From assembly GCA_051747385.1 (NCBI GenBank), contig JBNJGB010000033.1, positions 4,957 through 68,956 of the forward strand: a stretch of 64,000 bases of DNA, given 5' to 3'. Each line of letters starts with the position of its first letter. Position 1 is the first letter of the stretch. The DNA comes from JBNJGB01 sp051747385. GTDB taxonomy: Bacteria; Myxococcota_A; UBA9042; PHBI01; JACKFB01. Positions 12,385-21,193 of the stretch are shown here, in pieces. The position numbers and the translations under genes are program-made. Under the pieces are notes generated by a model. The model saw only the letters and a program-made list of their open reading frames with translations. It was not told the DNA's origin and made no database searches.

Positions 12385-12830
12385 GACGCCCCCTCCGCCT
12401 CGCCGGCGCACTCCACGTCGACGGGATTCGGGTCCGCGCGCTCGCCCTGCGGCGTGACACACCGCCAGCGCAGGTGCACCGAGGCCACCTCCGCCCGATC
12501 ACAACGCCACGTGACGAAGCGCTCGACCACGTCGGGGCGGGCCATCCGGAGCCCGCTGACCCAGCCCGCCTGCATCTCCGCGTACGGCTCCACGCTCCTG
12601 GCCGGGGCGTCCGGCCCCTCGGCGGTACGCTCCCACACGCCGACCCCGCAGCGCTTCATCCGGTAGGCGGAGAACATGCGCCAGGCGAAACGCTCGTCCT
12701 CCTTGTCCTCTCCGACGTAGTAGGAGGCCGGCACCGCGACGTGGAGGCCCAGCCAGGCCGCGATCGCCAGGTGCGCACCCCACCTGCGCCACCGACTCGC
12801 GACCCTGGACTCGTGTCCCCGGTCCATCAC
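12381..12830 (-). CDS. Small partner of the HTTM protein
   Basis: The 149-residue protein has one N-terminal hydrophobic segment (LAIAAWLGLHVAVPASYYV), a FAWRMFSAYRMKRCG motif and a Cys-rich C-terminal half (WRCDRAEVASVHLRWRC). Short proteins of this type, with the WRMF motif, are commonly encoded next to HTTM genes. The start is GTG 12830 or ATG 12827; neither has a strong ribosome site. Its stop overlaps the HTTM start by four bases. Probably a membrane-anchored periplasmic partner; biochemical role unknown. Confidence 0.72.
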   Translation of the reverse strand: MMDRGHESRVASRWRRWGAHLAIAAWLGLHVAVPASYYVGEDKEDERFAWRMFSAYRMKRCGVGVWERTAEGPDAPARSVEPYAEMQAGWVSGLRMARPDVVERFVTWRCDRAEVASVHLRWRCVTPQGERADPNPVDVECAGEAEGAS

Positions 12831-13384
12831 GCCCCGCTCGTCGTCCTCCTCGTCCAGCTCCGATGTCCAAGCGCCCCCGGAGCCGAACTCCGAACAAGGG
12901 TCCCACCGGCTGTATTCCGGCGGACCCGCGGCTTGCGGCGACCGGACGCTCTTCGTCGAGCGGGGCCGACATCCAGTCGAGAAGCTGGCGGTGCCAGTCG
13001 TGGCCGGCGGGCGTCTCGCCTGTCAATTGATCCCAAGTCGCCGAGAGCCCGCGAGACGTGGTCGTGGACATGGACGAGGTCGGGCTCACCGGGCCCGGCG
13101 CTTCGCCCCCCACCGGGAGTGGGCTCCGGGCCGGGCCGCCTCGTGCCGCCGGGGCCGACGGGTCGGGGAGTGACCGCCGCGGACAGCGGTCGTACTGCAT
13201 CTTCCCCATGTCCTCCGCGGCTTTGGAGCTCGGCGCCCTGGCGCGAGCCCTTCGGTGCTGGGGAGATGTGTATGATCGACAGGCGTCTCGCCCGCCAGAG
13301 GAGCCCCGGATGCGTCCGGAACTCCCGCACGAAGCCGGGTGATGTAGAGAACTCGATCACCCCGCCGGCCGCCCTCGGGTCCCC
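12831..13384. other. Long gap, possible decayed coding sequence
   Basis: No intact gene is visible. A minus-strand stretch starting at ATG 13071 reads LSATWDQLTGETPAGHDWH and on to LLDWMSAPLDEERP before losing protein character near 12930; it has more natural amino-acid composition than its surroundings and may be a gene relic. At 13256-13287 a 32-bp segment (core GAGATGTG) matches 33996-34027 at 24 of 32 positions. Confidence 0.3.
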
Positions 13385-13414
13385 TTGGCCAGGGGAGGCG
13401 GCACCGTGTAGAAC
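13385..13414 (+). promoter_or_regulatory. Promoter for a probably leaderless message
   Basis: TTGGCC (13385-13390), an 18-bp spacer and TAGAAC (13409-13414). The predicted start of transcription, seven bases after the -10 box, is the A of the ATG at 13421. The six bases between carry no Shine-Dalgarno sequence. Confidence 0.45.
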
Positions 13415-13420
13415 ACCTCC

Positions 13421-13858
13421 ATGGGCCTGCTGTCCTTCGAGCGCCGGTGGCTCCTGGCCGCCTTCGAGACCATCCTTCCGGGCGGGGTCGGGCCGATGCT
13501 TCCGGCGGACGTGGGAGAGCGGACGGCCGGCTTCGTGGACGAGCTCTTCGTCCGGGCGCCCACCGAGACGCTCGTCGGGGTCCGGGCGGCCCTGTGGCTG
13601 GTGACCCTGGGGCCGCTGCTCTGGCGCCTGAAGCTCCGCCCCTTCCATCGGCTGCGTCCGGCCGACCGCGTCGCCTTCCTCGAGGCCCTGGAGGGCAGCC
13701 GCGTCCATGCCCTGCGAGAGCTCCCGGCGTTGCTGAAGCTGCTCGCCTGCACGGCTCGCGCCGGCCTCCCGAGCACGCAGCGGGCGGCGGGGCAGGCGCG
13801 GCCGGACGCGACGCCGCCGGAGTGGGCGCGGGCGTCCGACCGGGGGGCGCGGTCGTGA
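13421..13858 (+). CDS. Small partner of a GMC oxidoreductase
   Basis: The 145-residue protein begins GLLSFERRWLLAAFETILPGG and has no signal peptide. Its opening resembles the small subunits encoded before many membrane-associated GMC dehydrogenases (gluconate-2-dehydrogenase subunit-3-like), but I cannot assign it firmly. It overlaps the next gene by four bases (GTGA), so translation is coupled. The last 35 residues are rich in Ala, Arg and Pro and may be disordered. The -10 box abuts the ATG, suggesting a leaderless transcript. Confidence 0.65.
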   Translation: MGLLSFERRWLLAAFETILPGGVGPMLPADVGERTAGFVDELFVRAPTETLVGVRAALWLVTLGPLLWRLKLRPFHRLRPADRVAFLEALEGSRVHALRELPALLKLLACTARAGLPSTQRAAGQARPDATPPEWARASDRGARS

Positions 13859-15387
13859 GGGACGGGCTGGTCCAGGGGGAAGACGTCGCGGGCCGGAGCC
13901 GGGTCGAGGACGTGGCCGACGTGGTCGTGGTGGGCACCGGCGCCGGTGGGGCGGCGGCCGGCCGGGTCCTGGCCGCAGCGGGGCTGGACGTCGCGTTCGT
14001 CGAGGAGGGGCCGTGGGTGCCCGTCCACGAACGCCGCGCGGACGTCTGGAGCAGCTTCGGGGCCCAGTGGCGGGACCTCAGCTTCCAGGTGGCCAAGGGG
14101 CGCGCCTTCACCCCCATCCTCCAGGGGGCGTGCGTCGGCGGCTCCACGGCGATCTACGGCGCCATCGTCCACCGCATGCCCGAGGCGATCCACGACGTCT
14201 GGGTCCGCGAGCACGGCGTGGGCGAGGTCCTGTCCTACGACGCCCTGGAGCGGGCCTGGGACCGCCTCGACGAGGAGCTGTCCGTCGCGCCCACCCCGGA
14301 GGAGGTCTACGGCGGCAACAACGCCCTGATGCGACGCGGCTTGGAAGCCCTCGGCTGGAGCGGCGGCCCCACCCGGCGGGCGGTGGTCGGCTGCCAGGGC
14401 TCCACGCGCTGCAACCAGGGATGCCCCACCGGCCGCAAGCAGAGCATGGACCTCACCCTGGTCCCGCGGGCCATGGACGACGGGGCGCGCCTGTACGCCA
14501 CGGCGCCGGTCGAGCGGATCCTGGTCGAGGGCGGCCGGGCCGTCGGGGTCCGAGCCCGCTTCCGGGGCGGCGCGGGGGGCCGGGGCGGACCGGAGCTCGT
14601 GGTCCGGGCCCGGCACGGGGTCGTCCTCGCAGCCGGTGCCATCCACACGCCGCTCCTCCTCCGGACCGCCGGGGTCGGCGAGCGCTCGAAGCTGCTCGGT
14701 CGGGGCCTCCAGTGCCACCCGGGGACGTCGATCCTCGCCGCCTTCGACGAGCCCGTCGCCATGTGGCGGGGCGCGACCCAGGGCTACGAGACGACCCACT
14801 TCTGGGACGAGCGGATGAAGTTCGAGACCGTCGGCGTGCCCCTGGAGGTCGCCGGCACCCGCCTGCCCGGCTGGGGCGCCGACCTGTCGCGGGCCTTCGC
14901 CGAGCTGCCCCACATGGCCTCCTGGGGCGTGCAGGTCCGGGCCGAGGCGAAGGGGCGCGTCCGGCGCGGGTGGAGCGGCCGGGCGAGCATCCGCTACGAG
15001 ATGACCCCGCGGGATGTGCACGACATGAAGCGGGGGCTCCGCCGCCTCGCCGAGCTGGCCTTCGCCGCCGGGGCGCGGGAGGTGCTGCCGGGGGTCCTGG
15101 GCCTCCCGGACCGGGTCGGGAGCCTCGCGGCGATGGACGCGATGTTCGACCTCCCGGACGATCCGCGCCTGCTGCACTGCATCTGCGCCCACCTCTTCGG
15201 GACCGCGACCCTGGGCCCGGACGATCGCCGCGGCGTCGTGGACCCGGAGGGCCGCTGCTGGGAGGTGGACGGCCTCTACGCCATGGACGCGTCCATCCTG
15301 CCGACGAACATGGGCGTCAACCCGGCCCACACCATCTCGGCGGTCGCCTGGCTCGCCGCCGAGCGCCTGGCCGAACGTCTGACATAG
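13855..15387 (+). CDS. GMC family FAD-dependent oxidoreductase
   Basis: The start is taken as GTG 13855, overlapping the previous stop; the frame is open further upstream but inside that gene. The 510-residue protein has the FAD-binding motif VVVVGTGAGGAAAG near residue 24, a GGSTAIYGAIV block, a Cys-rich GCQGSTRCNQGC segment as in cholesterol-oxidase and alcohol-oxidase-like GMC proteins, a HLFGTATLG motif and the C-terminal NPAHTISA flavin/active-site signature. It should oxidise a hydroxyl-bearing substrate (alcohol, sterol or sugar); the substrate cannot be read from sequence. No signal peptide is visible. Confidence 0.85.
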   Translation: MRDGLVQGEDVAGRSRVEDVADVVVVGTGAGGAAAGRVLAAAGLDVAFVEEGPWVPVHERRADVWSSFGAQWRDLSFQVAKGRAFTPILQGACVGGSTAIYGAIVHRMPEAIHDVWVREHGVGEVLSYDALERAWDRLDEELSVAPTPEEVYGGNNALMRRGLEALGWSGGPTRRAVVGCQGSTRCNQGCPTGRKQSMDLTLVPRAMDDGARLYATAPVERILVEGGRAVGVRARFRGGAGGRGGPELVVRARHGVVLAAGAIHTPLLLRTAGVGERSKLLGRGLQCHPGTSILAAFDEPVAMWRGATQGYETTHFWDERMKFETVGVPLEVAGTRLPGWGADLSRAFAELPHMASWGVQVRAEAKGRVRRGWSGRASIRYEMTPRDVHDMKRGLRRLAELAFAAGAREVLPGVLGLPDRVGSLAAMDAMFDLPDDPRLLHCICAHLFGTATLGPDDRRGVVDPEGRCWEVDGLYAMDASILPTNMGVNPAHTISAVAWLAAERLAERLT

Positions 15388-15467
15388 ACCACCGGACGCT
15401 CCACACGCATCCGCCCACCCCGCCACTCATCGCCCTCGCCAGGCCCCCGCCCGAGCCCGAGCTCGCC

Positions 15468-15600
15468 CTGTAACCGGCGTCGCTGCGCGCCGGCCCTCCG
15501 CCCTCGAGGCCTTCGGCCCGACCAGCAGCCAGCCCATGATGCCGACCCTCACCGCCCGGCTCGTCCGCGTCACGGTCCGGCCACGACCGGCTGCAATTCC
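15468..15600. repeat. Dispersed repeat, copy 3 (shortened)
   Basis: 15468-15533 matches 8077-8135 closely (shared CTGTAACCGGCGTCGCTGC, CCTCGAGG and TTCGG-CCGACC). A shorter second part (15545-15600) resembles 8240-8280, so the internal portion seems deleted. It sits just upstream of a lipoprotein gene, as does copy 2. Confidence 0.55.
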
Positions 15601-15679
15601 ACGTGTCGTGGGAAACGCGAAGCGTCGTCCCGCATTCTGCTACGATGCCCGGACGATCGAGTCTCCCCGGGAGGTCCAC

Positions 15680-17755
15680 GTGCCGCGCTGCCCGCTCATG
15701 CTCGCTGTCCTCGCCACGCTCCTGGCGGGCTGCCGATCCGACGACGCCGCGCCGCGCGCGGACGTGGTGGTCGGCCCGGACAGCGCCGGCATCGCGGATG
15801 CCCCGGACAGCGCGCCCGCACCGGACGCGCCCGACGCCGCGCCCGACGTGCCGCCGCCCCTCATCGCCCCCGACGAGACGCCCGCGGCACTCGTCCTCCC
15901 TGTCGATGACGAGGAGCCGCCGCCGGAGCTGCCGGATGGCGTGCGCGTCCGCGGCGTCACGTTCAACATCCACGGCGGCGGCGACGCACCCGTCGAGGAC
16001 ATCGGCGCCTTCCTCGGTACCCTCGCGCCGGACGTGGTGGCCCTCCAGGAGTGCCCCGGCGACGCCGTCGCGACGATCGCCGCCGCGGCCGGGCTCGCGC
16101 ACACGGCGGGGACGTCCGGCAACGTGCTGCTCGCGGCCACGGAGCTCACCGGCGTCGAGAGCATCGGCCTCCCGGGCGGGCGCGGCGCCGTGCGGGCCGA
16201 GACCGTCATCGACGGCGTCCCGTTCGCGGTCTACTCGACCCACATCAGCTGGGACGCGGCGGGCGACCGGCAGGCGCGGGCGCTCGTCGACGAGGTCGTC
16301 GCGGCCGAGCCGCTCCCGCACCTCGTCATGCTGGGCGACTTCAACGACGAGCACTACAGCACGCAGAACACGATCCTCGAGGAGGCGCTGGTCGACGCCC
16401 ACACGGCGGCCGGCTGGTACCCGGGCCAGCGGATCTCCTGGCCGGCGGATGGTTTCGACGGCGCCGAGGGGTCGCAGCTCATCGACCTCGTCTGGTTCCG
16501 ACGCGACCTCCCGGCGATCGTCGAGGACGTGGCCGTCCTCGACCCGGTGCCCCTTCTCTCGGACCACCGCCCGTCGCTGGCCGACCTCCTGTTCCCGCGC
16601 GACGCCGAGGCTCCCTTCACCGAGGACCCGTTCGCGGCTCGTCGCGACCCGTGGCGCGCGTTGCCGCCGGACGGCGAGCGGCCGCCGAACCTCCTGGAGA
16701 ATCCGGGTGCGGAGGACGGCCTCGCGGGCTGGGACGTCGCGGGAGACGCCCTCACCGTCACCGAACGCGCCAACCGCACGCCGCACGAGGGCGCGGCGTT
16801 CTTCGTGGGCCGCGAGGGCTCGGCCGCGGGCGTCGGCGAGCACTCCTCGGGCGGCCAGACCGTGTCCCTCGCCGCCGAGGCCGACACCATCGACGCGGGC
16901 CGCGGCCGCCTCTACGCGGCCGGCTGGCTGACCACCGGCTACAAAACGGACACGGAAGATGGCTTCACGAGCAACGAGCTGACGCGGAACGACCACGGCG
17001 AGCTGATCGTCGAGGCGCTCGACGCCGCTGGCGCCGTCCTGGTCCGCGTCGTCTCGGGCCCCCGGGATACGTACGGCTGGCATCCGTGGGCCGTCGCCGT
17101 CGACCTCCCGCCTGGCGCCCGTGCCGCCCGTCTCACGTGGTTCGCTCACCAGCACCCGTGGAACGGGGGCGGCAACGACGCGGGCTTCGACGACCTGTAC
17201 CTGGGCTTCTCCGCCCTCCCGGAGTCGCACGCGACGCTCGGCGGCGACCTCCTGGCCAACGGCGGCGCCGAGTCGGGCGACACGGGGGGCTGGCAGGCCC
17301 ACGGATGGCAGGCTCTCCAGGACCTCCGCATCCACGGCCTCATGGCCTCGTTGCCCTGGTCCTGGTCGGGCGCCCACCACTTCTTCGGCGGCGGCCCCCT
17401 CCACCGCGAGGGGGGACCCGAAGAGGACGCCACACTCGTCCAGTCGCTCGACCTCACCCCGTACGCCGCCACGCTCGCCGAGGGCCGCCTCGCTCTCCGC
17501 TGGGGGGGCCGGGTCCGCACCTGGGGTTCTCAGACCGCCGTCACGATGGCCCTCGCCATCGACGACGGCGACGGCACCCCGTGGGGGGAGATCGCCGCCC
17601 GGCCCGTCGCCGCCTCCCAGTGGACCGAGATCGCCCAGCGCACCCGCATCCCCGCAGGCGCGGGCGCCGTCCGCCTCATCGTCCGCGCCCCGGTCACCGA
17701 CGTCGGCACCGCCGCCTTCGCCGACGAGCTCTACGTCTGGCCGGAGCGCTGGTAG
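15680..17755 (+). CDS. Lipoprotein with endonuclease/exonuclease/phosphatase domain
   Basis: GTG 15680 is preceded by GGGAGGT and opens a lipoprotein signal with lipobox LAGC (Cys18). An acidic Asp/Ala/Pro linker to about residue 75 follows. Residues 85-310 carry the EEP nuclease/phosphatase motifs in order: FNIHGGG, ALQEC, STHIS, LGDFND and SDHRP, so the metal-binding and catalytic Asn, Glu, Asp and His are all present. The rest (to 691) contains two carbohydrate-binding-like regions, each starting with a LLENPGAEDG / LLANGGAESG motif. It may be a surface nuclease, phosphodiesterase or sphingomyelinase-type enzyme. A candidate -10 (TACGAT, 15641) precedes it. Confidence 0.85.
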   Translation: MPRCPLMLAVLATLLAGCRSDDAAPRADVVVGPDSAGIADAPDSAPAPDAPDAAPDVPPPLIAPDETPAALVLPVDDEEPPPELPDGVRVRGVTFNIHGGGDAPVEDIGAFLGTLAPDVVALQECPGDAVATIAAAAGLAHTAGTSGNVLLAATELTGVESIGLPGGRGAVRAETVIDGVPFAVYSTHISWDAAGDRQARALVDEVVAAEPLPHLVMLGDFNDEHYSTQNTILEEALVDAHTAAGWYPGQRISWPADGFDGAEGSQLIDLVWFRRDLPAIVEDVAVLDPVPLLSDHRPSLADLLFPRDAEAPFTEDPFAARRDPWRALPPDGERPPNLLENPGAEDGLAGWDVAGDALTVTERANRTPHEGAAFFVGREGSAAGVGEHSSGGQTVSLAAEADTIDAGRGRLYAAGWLTTGYKTDTEDGFTSNELTRNDHGELIVEALDAAGAVLVRVVSGPRDTYGWHPWAVAVDLPPGARAARLTWFAHQHPWNGGGNDAGFDDLYLGFSALPESHATLGGDLLANGGAESGDTGGWQAHGWQALQDLRIHGLMASLPWSWSGAHHFFGGGPLHREGGPEEDATLVQSLDLTPYAATLAEGRLALRWGGRVRTWGSQTAVTMALAIDDGDGTPWGEIAARPVAASQWTEIAQRTRIPAGAGAVRLIVRAPVTDVGTAAFADELYVWPERW

Positions 17756-17757
17756 CG

Positions 17758-17905
17758 GCGGTTCTCGAAGCCGCGCTTCGAAAGAGCCACCCGGGACCTC
17801 GTCGAGCGCCTCGGGGCGGAGGACGAGACCCTCCACAGCTACGAGAGGGCTTCAACGAGCCGGAGCGCGACCGCGTCGTCGGCGACCTGCGAGACCGGCT
17901 GCAAG
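17758..17905 (+). pseudogene. 3' fragment of an alpha/beta-hydrolase (monoacylglycerol-lipase-like)
   Basis: Three bases after the EEP gene's stop the plus strand reads RFERATRDLVERLGAEDETL then HSYE; shifting frame after about 17845 it continues EGFNEPERDRVVGDLRDRL. Joined, this resembles the conserved C-terminal end of monoacylglycerol-lipase-type hydrolases (HSYEG... FNEPERDRVLADL), including the region around the catalytic His, which is missing here. The start, most of the fold and the stop are absent. A decayed fragment with one frameshift. Confidence 0.5.
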
Positions 17906-17910
17906 CTGGC

Positions 17911-18447
17911 TCAGCCGGTCCTGCGCGCCCGCATCTCGGTGACGATCTCGTCGAGCTGCTGTTGGGAGAGGGCCTCCTCCATGGCGGGGAAGACCACCGC
18001 CTCCTCCGCGGAGATGTGGTGGAGGAGGGTGTCCCCGAGCAGGGAGGTCAGCTCCTTCAGCAGCGCCCGCCTGTCCTCCAGGCGCTCGGGCTGCTCCGCG
18101 AGGGTATCCAGCAGCGGAACCAGGTCGACCAGGAGGGAGTCCACCTGCCGGTGCTCCACCTCCATCGCCTCGATGGCGCGCAGGACGCCCTCGTCCACGA
18201 CGTCGCGGAGCCGCGGCGCGATGCTGACGTCCTCGTCCTGGGCGTGGAGCGGGAGCGCCTCGGAGAAGTAGCGGTGGAGCATCCGGGCGCCGCGCGCCAC
18301 CTCGTCCGGATCGGCTCCCTCGGCCTTCGCGAGCTCGCGGCTCATCTGGACGAAGCGCCGCATGCGGGCGTGACATGCCATGAGCATGCCCAGGGCGTCC
18401 TCGCTCTCCTCCGTCCTCGACTTGCCGGGCTCGAACTCGATCGGCAT
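17911..18447 (-). CDS. Hemerythrin HHE-domain protein
   Basis: The 178-residue protein is helical and contains the HHE-type pattern CHARMRRF (near residue 25), RYFSEALPLHAQDED, VEHRQVDSLL and HHISAEEAVVFP, giving the histidines and acidic residues that bind a di-iron centre. Such proteins sense or carry O2, NO or iron in the cytoplasm. AAAGGGGAGGTCGCC precedes the ATG. A sequence block shared with the envelope-stress operon lies 60-93 bp upstream (18506-18540), hinting at common regulation. Confidence 0.85.
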   Translation of the reverse strand: MPIEFEPGKSRTEESEDALGMLMACHARMRRFVQMSRELAKAEGADPDEVARGARMLHRYFSEALPLHAQDEDVSIAPRLRDVVDEGVLRAIEAMEVEHRQVDSLLVDLVPLLDTLAEQPERLEDRRALLKELTSLLGDTLLHHISAEEAVVFPAMEEALSQQQLDEIVTEMRARRTG

Positions 18448-18505
18448 GGCGACCTCCCCTTTCGTCCCAGCCTACACAATCCGGAGCGCCCCCACCCACG
18501 ACGGA

Positions 18506-18540
18506 CCCAGGGTCGTTGCAAGTCCCTGAAACCACGAGGG
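18506..18540. promoter_or_regulatory. Shared upstream motif, copy A
   Basis: CCCAGGGTCGTTGCAAGT followed by CCCTGAAACCACGAGG. It aligns without gaps with 26848-26880 (about 25 of 34 bases), and partly with 26975-27005 and 28951-28980. It lies upstream of the hemerythrin gene. Confidence 0.4.
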
Positions 18541-18549
18541 TAGACGGGC

Positions 18550-21102
18550 TCAGGGGGCCGGCGTCCAGTCCCCGTCCCCGTCCGCGTCCACGAAGGCGGG
18601 GTTCGCGATGGCCCACGGGGGGCGCCGCAGGCCCGCTTCCGGCGTACCGTCCGGGACGTGGACCGCGAAGACCCAGGCGTCCTCGTCGGCCGGCAGCTCC
18701 ACGGTGTGCTCGATCCGGCGCGCCCCGTCCTCGGCGGCCACCGCGCTCACGTCCTCGTCGAGGAGCAGGCCGTCGTGGCTGCGCACCTCGACGCGGCCCA
18801 GGGGGATCCAGTCGGGGGCTTCGAGGACGACCCGCGCGGTCAGCGGGGCCTCGGGCTGGGTGATCGTGTCGCCCATCCCGGCGCGTCGCCCCTCGGCGTC
18901 GACCAGCTCGATCGTCAACATCGGTCCGCCCGTGGCCACGACCCGGCCCGCCCGCAGGGCGTCCCACACGGTGTCGCCGTCGCCGAGCTGGACGAGCGTC
19001 CGGGGACTCCCGAGCGAGTCGTCCACGCCGTGGGTGTCGCTCGTGGCCGTGCCGGTCCGGCGGATGCCCCGGTCCAGGAGACGGCTCCAGTCGTCCAGGA
19101 CCTCCGGCGTGTCGGAGTGGCCGATGCCGTTGACCAGCTCCATCGCGTCGAAGCGCAGCAGGTCCGGGGACATCGCCTCGGGATCGAAGTCCACCGCGTC
19201 GAAGTATGCGGCTCCCGAGAACCGCGGGTGGTTGACCTGGACGACGCCGCCCGGCGTGGCGGCGTCGAGGAGGTCCAGGAGCTCCGACGCCTCCAGGCCC
19301 GCCCAGTCCGGCGTCCCGTGGCCGGCCCGCTCCGGATCGATCTCCAGGGGCCACACGTTGAAGTGCCCGAGGGTCGCGGTGCTCACCTCGGCGCCGGCGG
19401 CCACCTGGAGGGCGTCCTCCGGGAGGCCGGCCTCGGCCAGCGCGGGTCCGTAGTCGCTCACGAAGTCATGGTCGGTGGCCACGAGGACGTCCAGCCCGTC
19501 GGCCACCGCGCTCACGACGCGGTGGGTGTCCAGCGCCTCGCTGTCGGTCGACTGCTCCGCGTGGACGTGGAGGTCGCAGGCCATCCAGTCCGTGGTGTCG
19601 ACCACCTGGTCCAGGACCACGTCGAGCGTGGCGACGTCGCCCGGCGAAAGCTCCAGCCGGTCCCGGTGCTCGCTCCAGGCCGGCCCGCGGTGGACCCAGA
19701 CGTCCCAGCCGCCGGGCGGGAGGCGGAAGCTCGCGGTGCCGTCCGCGTCCACGAAGGAGTGCCTCCGGCCGTCGTCGGCCCGGGCCGTCAGGCGGAACGC
19801 GACCGGCTGGTCGGCCGGATCGGTGACGCTCAGGTCGACCCTCGGCGCCGCGGCGGCGACGAGGTCCGCCGTCGCCGAGCCCGACGCCGGATCCACTTCG
19901 GCGACCGCTCCATCCCCATCCACTGCGTGCCCCGGACCGGCGGGGCGGCCGTTGCCGTCTCCGAGCCAGATGGCCGCGAGCCGGGACGTCTCGGGCGGCA
20001 CCTCGCACTCGAAGCGACCCTCCGCGTCGAGGGGGCAGCGCGTCAGCGGGGCGTCGTCGTCGTCGCGCGCCTCCACCAGGACGCCGGGCCAGGCGGCCTC
20101 CACCTCGCCGGAGACGGTGGCCAGCGGCCGGCCCACGGCCCCGGACGCTGCGGCCATGGCGCCCGCGAGGTCCCCGGGGCGCGACGAGACCGCCAGGTGC
20201 CGCACGGCGACGGCCCCCTCCGGCGGGACGTCGAGGCCCGACCACACGAGGGCCTTGATGCCGGCGGCGTCGATGGACGTGCGCGGCGTCTCCGTGGAGA
20301 TGGCGTACGCCGGCGCGAGCGGCTCGGCGACCACGGGCGCGAGGCCGACCAGGTCCGCCTCCCCCGACATGGCGCCGCTCTGGCCGCGGCCCGGGACCCA
20401 CAGGCGGACCGCGCCGCCCCAGAGGGAGAAGTCGCCGGTCATCACCACCTCCGACCCCTCGGCGGTCGGCTCCAGGTGCGTCTCGATCCGGAGGATCGGG
20501 CTGTCCGGCGCGAGCGTGTAGACGTGACGCATCCGGACGCGGGGCGCGTCGAGCTCGAACACCTCGTGGATGAGGGGGAACGGCGCCAGCTCGCCTCGCA
20601 CCTCGACCCGCGCGACGCCGTCCGGGCCGTCGTCGAGGATCTCCACGGCGTCCGGTCGCAGGAGCCAGAGCTCCGCCGTCACGGCAAGCTCCCGCAGGGC
20701 GTCGTCTCCCACCTGAGAGCCGTCCGGAGCCAGGGCGACGGCGTCCACCACGTGGCCTCCCGTCAGCCCGTGCAGCGCGTGGCCCTCGACCCGGTCCCGG
20801 ACCACGAAGCGGGCGCGGGCGTTCTCCAGCACCACGTCACCGGGCAGCGCGGCCGCCAGGTGACCCGTGGGGGCCTCCTCCGGGCACTCGATGCGCCGCG
20901 CGCGCACCTCGTCGGCGGACGGGGGCGGCGCAGGGCACGACGGGATCGGCGGGCCGAGGTCGGTCTCCCCGTCGACGGCATGCGCGTCTTCCGGGGCGGT
21001 GTCGACGTCGGCGTCACGGTCGTCCACCGCGCCCCCGCCGTCGTCGCACGCGGCGAGCAGGGGGAGCACGAGGCACGGAGCGAGGAGGCGTCGGAAGTTC
21101 AT
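18550..21102 (-). CDS. Lipoprotein with PHP-type metallo-hydrolase domain
   Basis: ATG 21102 is preceded by GGAGG ten bases away and opens a lipoprotein signal with lipobox LAAC (Cys19). A typical acidic tether (DADVDTAPEDAHAVDGE) follows. The first half (to about 540) is beta-rich with no family I can name. Residues from about 545 form a PHP (polymerase/histidinol-phosphatase) domain: DLHVHAEQS, ATDHDF, NHPRFSG and TSDTHG supply the metal ligands. PHP lipoproteins are presumed to be phosphoesterases. The C-terminus ends in a short DADGDGDW calcium-type motif. 850 residues. Confidence 0.8.
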   Translation of the reverse strand: MNFRRLLAPCLVLPLLAACDDGGGAVDDRDADVDTAPEDAHAVDGETDLGPPIPSCPAPPPSADEVRARRIECPEEAPTGHLAAALPGDVVLENARARFVVRDRVEGHALHGLTGGHVVDAVALAPDGSQVGDDALRELAVTAELWLLRPDAVEILDDGPDGVARVEVRGELAPFPLIHEVFELDAPRVRMRHVYTLAPDSPILRIETHLEPTAEGSEVVMTGDFSLWGGAVRLWVPGRGQSGAMSGEADLVGLAPVVAEPLAPAYAISTETPRTSIDAAGIKALVWSGLDVPPEGAVAVRHLAVSSRPGDLAGAMAAASGAVGRPLATVSGEVEAAWPGVLVEARDDDDAPLTRCPLDAEGRFECEVPPETSRLAAIWLGDGNGRPAGPGHAVDGDGAVAEVDPASGSATADLVAAAAPRVDLSVTDPADQPVAFRLTARADDGRRHSFVDADGTASFRLPPGGWDVWVHRGPAWSEHRDRLELSPGDVATLDVVLDQVVDTTDWMACDLHVHAEQSTDSEALDTHRVVSAVADGLDVLVATDHDFVSDYGPALAEAGLPEDALQVAAGAEVSTATLGHFNVWPLEIDPERAGHGTPDWAGLEASELLDLLDAATPGGVVQVNHPRFSGAAYFDAVDFDPEAMSPDLLRFDAMELVNGIGHSDTPEVLDDWSRLLDRGIRRTGTATSDTHGVDDSLGSPRTLVQLGDGDTVWDALRAGRVVATGGPMLTIELVDAEGRRAGMGDTITQPEAPLTARVVLEAPDWIPLGRVEVRSHDGLLLDEDVSAVAAEDGARRIEHTVELPADEDAWVFAVHVPDGTPEAGLRRPPWAIANPAFVDADGDGDWTPAP

Positions 21103-21193
21103 GCCGGGCATCCTCCGGCCTGCCGGGACCCGGGTCAACGGCGCTCCTCCGCGCCCCGTCACCTCTGCTCCGCGCTCCCCCGTCCGGCCGCGG

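Noticed and set aside
12499..13209. 236-codon minus-strand frame as a full gene
   Set aside because: Only about 45 residues in the middle look natural; the rest is Arg/Gly/Pro-rich and overlaps the HTTM partner gene in another frame.
15317..17836. Long minus-strand frame opposite the EEP lipoprotein
   Set aside because: Antisense shadow; the plus strand carries all catalytic motifs, signal and ribosome site.
18448..18505. Possible sigma-54 promoter before hemerythrin
   Set aside because: No GG-N10-GC pair with correct spacing could be found on the minus strand; only the shared motif A is present.
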